64,000 nt of DNA. Origin: Acidimicrobiia bacterium (GTDB lineage Bacteria > Actinomycetota > Acidimicrobiia > Acidimicrobiales > Aldehydirespiratoraceae). This document shows positions 1 through 5,806 of the stretch, piece by piece. The notes beneath the pieces were generated by a model. The model had not been told where the DNA came from. It ran no database searches and saw only the letters and a program-made list of their open reading frames with translations. The stretch is from contig JAJEHD010000011.1 in NCBI GenBank assembly GCA_022819505.1, positions 146,058-210,057 on the forward strand, in the 5' to 3' direction. A program made the position numbers and the translations under genes. The stretch's first letter is position 1. Each line of letters begins with the position of its first letter.

Positions 1-225
1 GAGGAACTGCTGGGCGCCATCGGCGACCGGATGCGCCGCGTCGCCCGCGAGGTCGAGCTGGTGGTGCCATGGGACCGGGGCGACGTGCTCGCGGGAGTGC
101 ACCGCGAGGGTCAGGTGTTGGACTCCACCGCCACCGAGGAGGGGATGAGGGTCAGGGCCCGCCTGGAACCGTCGTCGGTCGGCGCCCTGAGCCGCTACGT
201 GGTCAACGGCTGGGACGGCGAGTGA
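1..225 (+). CDS. hflX: GTPase HflX, C-terminal end (partial)
   Basis: Only the last 74 codons are in the window, read in frame from base 1. The tail contains the VELVVPWDRGDVL block followed by REGQVL and a short basic/acidic end, the pattern I know from the C-terminal domain of HflX ribosome-associated GTPases, which split stalled 70S ribosomes. The GTPase domain lies upstream and cannot be inspected. The next gene starts about 100 bases later on the same strand, and I see nothing notable in the gap. Confidence 0.75.
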   Translation, partial: EELLGAIGDRMRRVAREVELVVPWDRGDVLAGVHREGQVLDSTATEEGMRVRARLEPSSVGALSRYVVNGWDGE

Positions 226-325
226 GGGTGGCCCGGAGGCGGGGCGAGGGCCGGTCGGCGAATCCCGGGCGCGCCAACAACAGGTGCGGCGGTGGGAGCG
301 GCACGGTGTGCGCTGGAGACGACCG

Positions 326-1519
326 GTGACTTCGGGCTTCGCGCCGCCCCCGTATCCCTACGAGAGGCTCGACGAGTTGCGGGCCGCGGCCGCGCCTCTG
401 CCCGGCGGCGCGGTGGACTGCTCGATCGGGACGCCCTGCGACCCGCCGCCGGCTCAGGTGGTGGCCGCGCTGGCCGGCTCCGGCACTGAGCGCGGCTACC
501 CGGCGTCGATCGGCTCGCCGGCGTTCCGTCAGGCGGCGGCCGGCTGGACGCAGCGCCGCTTCAACGTCGAATTGGATCCCGACTCGCAGGTCGCGGCGTG
601 CATTGGAACCAAGGAGTTCGTGGCGTCGCTTCCCGGCTATCTGCGACTTCGCCATCCTGATCGAGACACCGTGCTGTACCCGGCGGTGTCTTACCCGTCG
701 TACGCGATGGGGGCGACCCTGGCCGGGTGCCGGCCTGTGCCGGTGGCCGTGGACCGGCACTTCCGCGTCGACCTCTCCACAATCGACCCCCGCGACGCCG
801 CAAGGGCCCTGTGCCTGTGGGTGAACACGCCCGGAAACCCGGCCGGAGCCCTCGACGACCTGGGTGCGGCCGCCGCGTGGGGGCGGCACAACGGCGTGCT
901 CGTCGCCAGCGACGAGTGCTACGCCGAGTTCACCTGGGACGGCCCGCCCCGCACGATCCTGGAGCACGGCACCGCCGGCGTGCTGGCCGTTCACTCGCTG
1001 TCGAAGCGCTCGAACATGGCCGGCGTGCGGGCCGGGTTCTACGCGGGCGACGCCGAACTGGTCCACTACCTGCGCGAGTGCCGCAAGCACGCGGGCTGCA
1101 TGGTGCCCGGCCCGGTGCAGGCGGCCGCAGTGGCCGCCTGGAGCGACCAGGATCATGTGGACCAGCAGCGAGCCCGCTACCGGGACCGCCTTGAGCGGCT
1201 CGCGTCCATCATCGAGCTGGCCAACAGGCTCGGACACCTCGGCGACGCCCGAATCACGATCGATGACGCGTTCGAGCCGCCCGAGCCGCCCGCCGGTGGC
1301 TTCTACCTCTGGACGCGAGTTCCCGGTGGCGACGCTTGGGCGTGCGCGGATGCGCTGGCCCGCAGCTGCGGCCTGATCGTCAGCCCGGGAGAGTTCTACT
1401 GCGAGCAGCCATGCGCATCCGGGGCCGTCGATGCCAGCGAGTATGTCCGCATCGCCGCGGTGCAGCCCGAAGGACGTCTCCAGTTGGCGGAGTCCCGCCT
1501 GCTGGAACCGGCTGGTTAG
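326..1519 (+). CDS. dapC: N-succinyldiaminopimelate aminotransferase (PLP-dependent)
   Basis: This is a class I/II PLP aminotransferase of 397 residues. It has the NTPGNPAG substrate/PLP block, a DECYAEF segment for the cofactor-binding Asp and Tyr, and the Schiff-base lysine in SLSKRSNMAGVR. The following dapD and dapE genes point to the succinylase branch of lysine and meso-diaminopimelate synthesis, where DapC transaminates N-succinyl-2-amino-6-ketopimelate in the cytoplasm. I chose GTG 326 because GGAG lies 8 nt before it and the protein then opens with the usual short N-terminus; an upstream in-frame GTG at 284 has no good ribosome site. Substrate is assigned from context, since aminotransferase families are broad. 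Confidence 0.88.
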   Translation: MTSGFAPPPYPYERLDELRAAAAPLPGGAVDCSIGTPCDPPPAQVVAALAGSGTERGYPASIGSPAFRQAAAGWTQRRFNVELDPDSQVAACIGTKEFVASLPGYLRLRHPDRDTVLYPAVSYPSYAMGATLAGCRPVPVAVDRHFRVDLSTIDPRDAARALCLWVNTPGNPAGALDDLGAAAAWGRHNGVLVASDECYAEFTWDGPPRTILEHGTAGVLAVHSLSKRSNMAGVRAGFYAGDAELVHYLRECRKHAGCMVPGPVQAAAVAAWSDQDHVDQQRARYRDRLERLASIIELANRLGHLGDARITIDDAFEPPEPPAGGFYLWTRVPGGDAWACADALARSCGLIVSPGEFYCEQPCASGAVDASEYVRIAAVQPEGRLQLAESRLLEPAG

Positions 1520-1536
1520 CGGTAGCCAACCAACTT

Positions 1537-1573
1537 CTGTCAATTCTCCACCTCTACGGTGGTTTCTTGACAG
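1537..1573. promoter_or_regulatory. interrupted palindrome between dapC and dapD
   Basis: CTGTCAA (1537-1543) pairs with TTGACAG (1567-1573), and inside them CCACC (1548-1552) pairs with GGTGG (1558-1562) around a TCTAC loop. The two stems are separated by unpaired TTCT and TTTC. It lies 18 nt after the dapC stop and could be an attenuator, a weak terminator or an operator. No U-run follows it. Confidence 0.45.
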
Positions 1574-1618
1574 AGGTTCGGCCGCAGCACCCGCATTCGT
1601 CAGTGAGGCAGCGGCCAG

Positions 1619-1624
1619 TAGCCT
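1619..1624 (+). promoter_or_regulatory. candidate -10 element (TAGCCT) of dapD
   Basis: TAGCCT ends 8 nt before the dapD ATG. There is no clear Shine-Dalgarno, so a near-leaderless transcript is likely. This pattern recurs throughout the window. No convincing -35 is visible. Confidence 0.45.
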
Positions 1625-1632
1625 TCCAGCCC

Positions 1633-2457
1633 ATGTCAACGCTTGAGTCCCGTATCAGCCAGCTCTGGGAAGCCCGCCCTGATCTCGACGGCGACGACCC
1701 CGAGGTGATCGCCACCGTGCACGAGGCCATCGACGCCCTCGACACCGGCGAGGCCAGAGTGGCCGAGGTGCTCGACGACGGCACGGTGAGGGTCAACCAG
1801 TGGTGCAAGCAGGCGATCCTGCTGCTGTTCTCCACGGCCCGGATGAGCACCATCGAACTAGGACCGTTCGAGTTCGCCGACAAGATCCCCCTCAAGACCG
1901 ACTACGCGGCCCGGGGCGTTCGGGTGGTGCCGGGAGCGTCGGCCCGCTGGGGCAGCTACCAGGGGCCGGGCGTGATCATGATGCCCAGCTACACCAACAT
2001 CGGCGCCCATGTGGGGGCCAACACCATGGTGGACACCTGGGCCACCGTCGGTTCCTGCGCTCAGATCGGCGCCAACGTGCACCTCTCGGGCGGGGTCGGC
2101 ATCGGCGGCGTGCTCGAGCCTCCGGTAGCCCAACCGGTGATCGTGGAGGACGACTGCCTGATCGGCAGCCGCTGCATCGTGGCCGACGGCGCCCGCGTCG
2201 GGCGGGGCACGGTGCTGGGAGCAGGGGCGATCCTCACCGGTTCCATCCCCGTCATCGACGCCGAGACAGGCGAGGAACTGGGCCGCGGTGAGGTGCCGCC
2301 CTGGTCGGTGGCCGTGCTCGGCACCCGGACCCGCCAGTTCGCTGGCGGCGAGTTCGGCCTGCCCGCGGTGCTGGTGATCAAGCGCCTGTCCGAGGGCGAG
2401 CGCCACGACAAGTCGGCCCTCAACCAGATCCTGCGCGACCACGGCGCCACCACCTGA
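1633..2457 (+). CDS. dapD: 2,3,4,5-tetrahydropyridine-2,6-dicarboxylate N-succinyltransferase
   Basis: This is a 274-residue trimeric hexapeptide-repeat acyltransferase that uses succinyl-CoA to succinylate tetrahydrodipicolinate. The left-handed beta-helix is visible as hexapeptide turns from about residue 100 (GVRVVPGASARWG, then NIGAHVGANTMVDTWATVGS and VHLSGGVGIGGVLEP). The length and motifs match the short DapD form typified by Escherichia coli, not the roughly 320-residue form common in Mycobacterium and Corynebacterium. ATG 1633 gives the family N-terminus; upstream in-frame codons run through dapC sequence. It overlaps nothing upstream, and dapE begins one base after its stop codon. 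Confidence 0.93.
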   Translation: MSTLESRISQLWEARPDLDGDDPEVIATVHEAIDALDTGEARVAEVLDDGTVRVNQWCKQAILLLFSTARMSTIELGPFEFADKIPLKTDYAARGVRVVPGASARWGSYQGPGVIMMPSYTNIGAHVGANTMVDTWATVGSCAQIGANVHLSGGVGIGGVLEPPVAQPVIVEDDCLIGSRCIVADGARVGRGTVLGAGAILTGSIPVIDAETGEELGRGEVPPWSVAVLGTRTRQFAGGEFGLPAVLVIKRLSEGERHDKSALNQILRDHGATT

Positions 2458-2458
2458 C

Positions 2459-3544
2459 ATGGCCCCCGGGGCATTGCCGGCCGGCGACCTGATGGCGCTT
2501 GCGGCCGCTCTGGTGGACGTGCCCTCCGAGAGCTACGGCGAAGGGCCGCTCGCGGACCTGATCGAGGCCGACCTGCGCCAGGCCGGGCACCTGAGCGTGG
2601 ATCGGGTGGGCGACAACGTCGTGGCCCGCACCGATCTGGGCCGCGGCCGGCGAATAGTCCTGGCCGGCCACACCGACACCGTGCCGGCAAACAACAACGC
2701 GCGGGCCCGCGTCGACGGCGATGTGCTGTGGGGCCTGGGCGCGGCCGACATGAAGGGCGGCATTGCCGTGATGCTGGAGCTGGCCCGGGAGGTCGAAGCC
2801 CCGGCCGCCGACGTCACCTACGTGTTCTATGCCCGCGAAGAGGTCGACGCGGCCGACAACGGCCTGCTGGAGGTGGCCGCAGCCCGACCCGACCTGATCG
2901 AGGCCGATGTGGCCCTGCTGGGTGAGCCGACCGCCGCCGCGGTTGAGGCCGGCTGCCAGGGCACGATGAGGCTGAGCGTCACCCTGGCCGGGGAGAGGGC
3001 CCACACCGCCCGCGGCTGGATGGGTCGCAACGCGATACACCGGCTCGCGGCCGTGCTGAGCGCGGTCTCCGCCTACGACGCCCGCCGGCCCGTGGTGGAG
3101 GGATGCGAGTACCGCGAGGGTCTCGAGGCGGTCTCGGTGAGCGGGGGAGTGGCCGGCAACGTGGTGCCCGATCGCGCCACGCTGATTCTCAACCACCGGT
3201 TCGCTCCCGACCGGACGCCCCGGCAAGCCGAGGAGCATGTCCGGTCGCTCCTCGCGGGCGTGCTCTCCGAGGGTGACACCGTCGAGCTGACCGACATGGC
3301 TCCGCCTGCGGCTCCCGGGCTCGACCACCCGCTGCTGACGGGGCTCATCCGGCGCAGCGGCGTGCCGGTGCGAGCCAAGCTGGGCTGGACCGATGCCGCC
3401 TTCTTCGCGGCCCGGGGGGTGCCGGCATCGAACTTCGGTCCCGGCGATCCGTTGCTGGCCCACACCGCCGGAGAACGCGTGCACCGCGACGAACTCGTCT
3501 CGGTCCACGCCGCCCTCGAGGACCTGCTTGTCAACGGCGCCTGA
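2459..3544 (+). CDS. dapE: succinyl-diaminopimelate desuccinylase
   Basis: This is a 361-residue M20-family di-zinc hydrolase that removes succinate from N-succinyl-LL-diaminopimelate. The metal and catalytic residues are in place: H71-x-D73 in LAGHTDTVP, bridging D97 in GLGAADMKGG, and the E127-E128 pair in YAREEVD. A dimerisation lid domain occupies about residues 175-290. The ATG sits one base after the dapD stop, so the two are translationally coupled. The three genes in order complete the succinylase branch towards peptidoglycan diaminopimelate and lysine. Confidence 0.93.
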   Translation: MAPGALPAGDLMALAAALVDVPSESYGEGPLADLIEADLRQAGHLSVDRVGDNVVARTDLGRGRRIVLAGHTDTVPANNNARARVDGDVLWGLGAADMKGGIAVMLELAREVEAPAADVTYVFYAREEVDAADNGLLEVAAARPDLIEADVALLGEPTAAAVEAGCQGTMRLSVTLAGERAHTARGWMGRNAIHRLAAVLSAVSAYDARRPVVEGCEYREGLEAVSVSGGVAGNVVPDRATLILNHRFAPDRTPRQAEEHVRSLLAGVLSEGDTVELTDMAPPAAPGLDHPLLTGLIRRSGVPVRAKLGWTDAAFFAARGVPASNFGPGDPLLAHTAGERVHRDELVSVHAALEDLLVNGA

Positions 3545-3571
3545 GCGGGCGCCGCGGGGCGCCGAGACCGG

Positions 3572-4216
3572 CTAGTAGCGGCGCATCATGGTGACCACCT
3601 TGCCGTAGACGGTCACCTCCTCCGGCCCGAACTCCATCGGCTCCATGTGCTCGTTGGCCGGCTCCAGGACGATCCGGCCTCCGCCTCGCCGCAGCGTCTT
3701 GACGGTGGCCTCGTCACCGGGGATCCCGGCCACGACGACCTCGCCGTCCTCCGCGGTGCTCTGAGCCCGGCACACCACGTAGTCACCGTCGAGGATCCCG
3801 GCGTCGATCATCGAGTCGCCCCGTACTCGCAGCATGAACAGCTCACCCTCACCGGTGAGGTCGGCCGGCATCGGCACCAGTTCCTCGACGTTCTCGGAGG
3901 CGAGCACGCCTGATCCGGCGGCGACGTCGCCGACGAGGGGAACATGGCGCACCGGGCGGCGCTCGACGGCCGCGCCCGAGTTCTCGTCGTAGCAGACCTC
4001 GATGGCCCGGGGGCGGGTGGGGTCGACCCGCAGGTAGCCGGCCGAATCGAGCACATCGAGGTGGGCCTTGACCGAGGCCGGCGACCTCAGACCGACCTTG
4101 GCTGCGATCTCCCGGATCGAGGGCGGGTAGCCGCGGTCCCGCTGGTGCTCGACGATCATGTCGAGAATCTGGCGGCGGCGGGCGGTGAGCGGCTTGCGGT
4201 GGGCCGGCGGCGTCAT
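3572..4216 (-). CDS. lexA: SOS transcriptional repressor LexA
   Basis: This 214-residue LexA has an N-terminal winged helix (PPSIREIAAKVGLRSPASVKAHL), a hinge, and an S24 autoprotease domain. The self-cleavage bond is A100-G101 in GDVAAGSG, the catalytic serine is S135 in RGDSMID, and the general-base lysine is K173 in EATVKTL. I chose the ATG at 4216 because GGAG precedes it at good spacing; the frame stays open to 4261 but that extension is not conserved in the family. The divergent region upstream holds four LexA-box-like sites, so it is almost certainly autoregulated. It represses DNA-damage genes until RecA filaments trigger cleavage. Confidence 0.96.
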   Translation of the reverse strand: MTPPAHRKPLTARRRQILDMIVEHQRDRGYPPSIREIAAKVGLRSPASVKAHLDVLDSAGYLRVDPTRPRAIEVCYDENSGAAVERRPVRHVPLVGDVAAGSGVLASENVEELVPMPADLTGEGELFMLRVRGDSMIDAGILDGDYVVCRAQSTAEDGEVVVAGIPGDEATVKTLRRGGGRIVLEPANEHMEPMEFGPEEVTVYGKVVTMMRRY

Positions 4217-4254
4217 GTCTGTCTCCGATCTTGGACTTTGAAACGGGTTGTGTC

Positions 4255-4268
4255 CGAACATCTGTTCG
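4255..4268. promoter_or_regulatory. LexA box 1 (CGAACATCTGTTCG)
   Basis: This site matches the actinobacterial/Gram-positive consensus CGAAC-N4-GTTCG. It lies in the spacer of a possible rightward promoter (TTGTGT 4248-4253, 16 bp, TATAGA 4270-4275), where binding would block transcription of the LysM gene. Confidence 0.85.
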
Positions 4269-4280
4269 CTATAGAGTATG

Positions 4281-4294
4281 CGAACACATGTTCA
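4281..4294. promoter_or_regulatory. LexA box 2 (CGAACACATGTTCA)
   Basis: A GAAC-N4-GTTC core with one outer mismatch, located 26 bp centre-to-centre from box 1. It falls just after the proposed rightward -10 and in the lexA leader. Confidence 0.8.
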
Positions 4295-4309
4295 ACACAG
4301 GAGTATATC

Positions 4310-4323
4310 CGTACACATGTTTG
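4310..4323. promoter_or_regulatory. LexA box 3, degenerate (CGTACACATGTTTG)
   Basis: This weaker site deviates in both half-sites. It sits in the spacer of a possible leftward lexA promoter (TGTTCC 4330-4325, 17 bp, TATACT 4307-4302, read on the minus strand). Confidence 0.55.
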
Positions 4324-4324
4324 T

Positions 4325-4338
4325 GGAACACGCGTTCG
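4325..4338. promoter_or_regulatory. LexA box 4 (GGAACACGCGTTCG)
   Basis: A GAAC-N4-GTTC core overlapping the proposed leftward -35 of lexA and 15 bp centre-to-centre from box 3. Confidence 0.75.
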
Positions 4339-4406
4339 ATGTCAAGGATCTCGGTTCCGGCGTGGGCGGCGGCGGCCTTGTCACACCCCCGCGGGAGGAT
4401 GGACCC

Positions 4407-4877
4407 ATGGCCCTAGCCCCCACCCATGCTCTCGTCCCTTCCGCCGCCCCCGCCTGCGGCGCTCCGCCGCCCGCGGCCCGGGCGGCTCGCCTGCCGGAGT
4501 CCGTGTACCGCCGACGGCGGGCGGTCGCGGCGTTGGTAGCGGCTGCGGTGGTCACGCTGATGGTGGTGGTGGGCCGTCCCGACGGAGTTCCGGTGGGCGA
4601 GGCCAACCCCTGGCCTTCCACGGCGGAGGTCTCGTTGTCGACGGAACTGCCGGGGGTCTATGTGGTGCAGCCGGGCGACACGCTGTGGGACATCGCCCGC
4701 GCCCTCGCACCCGGCGAGGATCCCCGTGCTTTGGTCCACGAACTGGCCGGCACCGCAGGCGGAGCCGGGCTGGAGCCCGGCCAGCGGATCGTCATCGACG
4801 ACGTTCGCGCCGTGGCTCTCGGCGACCTGGGAGGCGAGACCTACACGCCGCCCGCTCAGCCGGCCACAGCCGGTTGA
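4407..4877 (+). CDS. LexA-divergent LysM membrane protein, probable SOS cell-division inhibitor
   Basis: This 156-residue protein has a basic cytoplasmic segment (YRRRRAVAA), one hydrophobic helix at about residues 33-50, and a C-terminal LysM domain starting YVVQPGDTLWDIA and ending GLEPGQRIVI. A small LysM membrane protein divergent from lexA under shared LexA boxes is the arrangement of DivS in Corynebacterium and ChiZ/Rv2719c in Mycobacterium, which suppress division during SOS. Sequence alone does not prove that role here. ATG 4407 has GGGAGGA upstream; in-frame codons to 4278 overlap the operators. The 3' end overlaps the convergent reductase gene by 22 bp. Confidence 0.8.
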   Translation: MALAPTHALVPSAAPACGAPPPAARAARLPESVYRRRRAVAALVAAAVVTLMVVVGRPDGVPVGEANPWPSTAEVSLSTELPGVYVVQPGDTLWDIARALAPGEDPRALVHELAGTAGGAGLEPGQRIVIDDVRAVALGDLGGETYTPPAQPATAG

Positions 4878-5659
4878 GACAGCTCCCGGATGTAGCGGAC
4901 GAAGAGGGTGTCGGAGGATTCGAGGACATGGTCGATGGACAGGTGGAGCGGCACTGTTCGCCTCGATCCGTGCACAATTCTGGAGCTGGCCCCGCCGGCG
5001 ACCAGCGGCGCGACCGACAGGCAGAACTCGTCGATCAGGCCGGCATCGGCCAGTTGCCCGTTGAACGAGGGGCCTCCCTCGGAAAGCACCACCTTGGCGC
5101 CGCGTCGGTCGAGCTCGGCCAGGATCTCGGCCGGTTGGGGCCGTGGCGACGGCAGCTGCACCACCTCCGCCACCGGATCGAGGCGGGCCACGGCTTCAGG
5201 CGCGGCGGTGCTGCCGGTGAGGATCACCGGCAAGTCGTCGCCCGGGCGCTGATCGGCGAACAGCGGCAGGCCCAGGCCGAGGTCGAGGCTGGCGCTGACC
5301 ACGGCCAGGCGGGGCCGCTCGGCTCGCCCCGCGGCCAGCCGCGCCCGGCGGGAGGCCGCCCGGGGCCGGGGCACGCCGTAGTGCTCGGCCCGCACCGTGC
5401 TGGCCGCGGCAACGATCCAGTCGGTGCTGGCCCGCACAGCCGAGAAGACGGCCTCGTCGGCCGGGTTGCTGAGCGCTCCGCTGGTGCCGTCGACGGCGGC
5501 GGCGCCGTCGGCGGAGGCGATCATGTTGACCATCAGCCACGGCCTTCCGGCTGGCTTGGGGCGAGCCAGAGCCGGGTAGAGCTCCATCGGGTCGACGTCG
5601 ACGACGGGGCCGGGCAGCAGTCTCCGCACGCTCGCGACGGTACCAATGTTGCCGTACAC
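4856..5659 (-). CDS. pyrimidine reductase family protein (RibD C-terminal / DHFR-like domain)
   Basis: The protein has a dihydrofolate-reductase-like fold typical of the RibD C-terminal reductase: MVNMIASADGAAAVDGTSGALSN for NADPH/substrate binding, RASTDWIVAAASTVRAEHYG, and the late glycine-rich VVLSEGGPSFNGQLADAGLIDEF segment. Stand-alone members occur widely in actinobacteria (for example Rv2671 of M. tuberculosis); they may reduce a riboflavin intermediate or act on pterins. There is no deaminase domain. The frame is open to 5926 but that would run into nrdJ, so I place the start at GTG 5659; GTG 5629 (VRRLLPGP) is an equally reasonable alternative. Ribosome-site evidence is weak. Confidence 0.78.
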   Translation of the reverse strand: MYGNIGTVASVRRLLPGPVVDVDPMELYPALARPKPAGRPWLMVNMIASADGAAAVDGTSGALSNPADEAVFSAVRASTDWIVAAASTVRAEHYGVPRPRAASRRARLAAGRAERPRLAVVSASLDLGLGLPLFADQRPGDDLPVILTGSTAAPEAVARLDPVAEVVQLPSPRPQPAEILAELDRRGAKVVLSEGGPSFNGQLADAGLIDEFCLSVAPLVAGGASSRIVHGSRRTVPLHLSIDHVLESSDTLFVRYIRELSQPAVAG

Positions 5660-5782
5660 AGTTAATCCCGAAGTAATCCAGAGGCGAGCCCAGAAATCCC
5701 TAGGAGGGTCCACAGTCACGCGGGCGTCATCGTCGCCGGGCGTCCTAGGGTCGCGACGGCGGGCGCACCGCCGCACGCCCGG

Positions 5783-5788
5783 TAGAAT
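5783..5788 (+). promoter_or_regulatory. candidate -10 element (TAGAAT) of nrdJ
   Basis: TAGAAT lies 18 nt before the nrdJ ATG, leaving a very short leader that includes a strong AGGAGGG ribosome site at 5792-5798. I see no B12 riboswitch in this short leader. Confidence 0.5.
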
Positions 5789-5806
5789 CTCAGGAGGGTA
5801 ATTCTC

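Noticed and set aside
203..1639. Long minus-strand open frame of 478 codons opposite dapC
   Set aside because: It has the composition of a shadow frame in high-GC DNA. The plus-strand dapC has family motifs, and this frame shows none.
3944..5665. 573-codon plus-strand open frame across lexA and the reductase gene
   Set aside because: It runs antisense to lexA and the reductase and through the LysM gene in another frame, with no recognisable domain.
5660..5806. Possible cobalamin riboswitch ahead of nrdJ
   Set aside because: The likely transcript start is within about 20 nt of the ATG, and I cannot find the B12-box GCCACTG-like sequence, so there is no room for a riboswitch.
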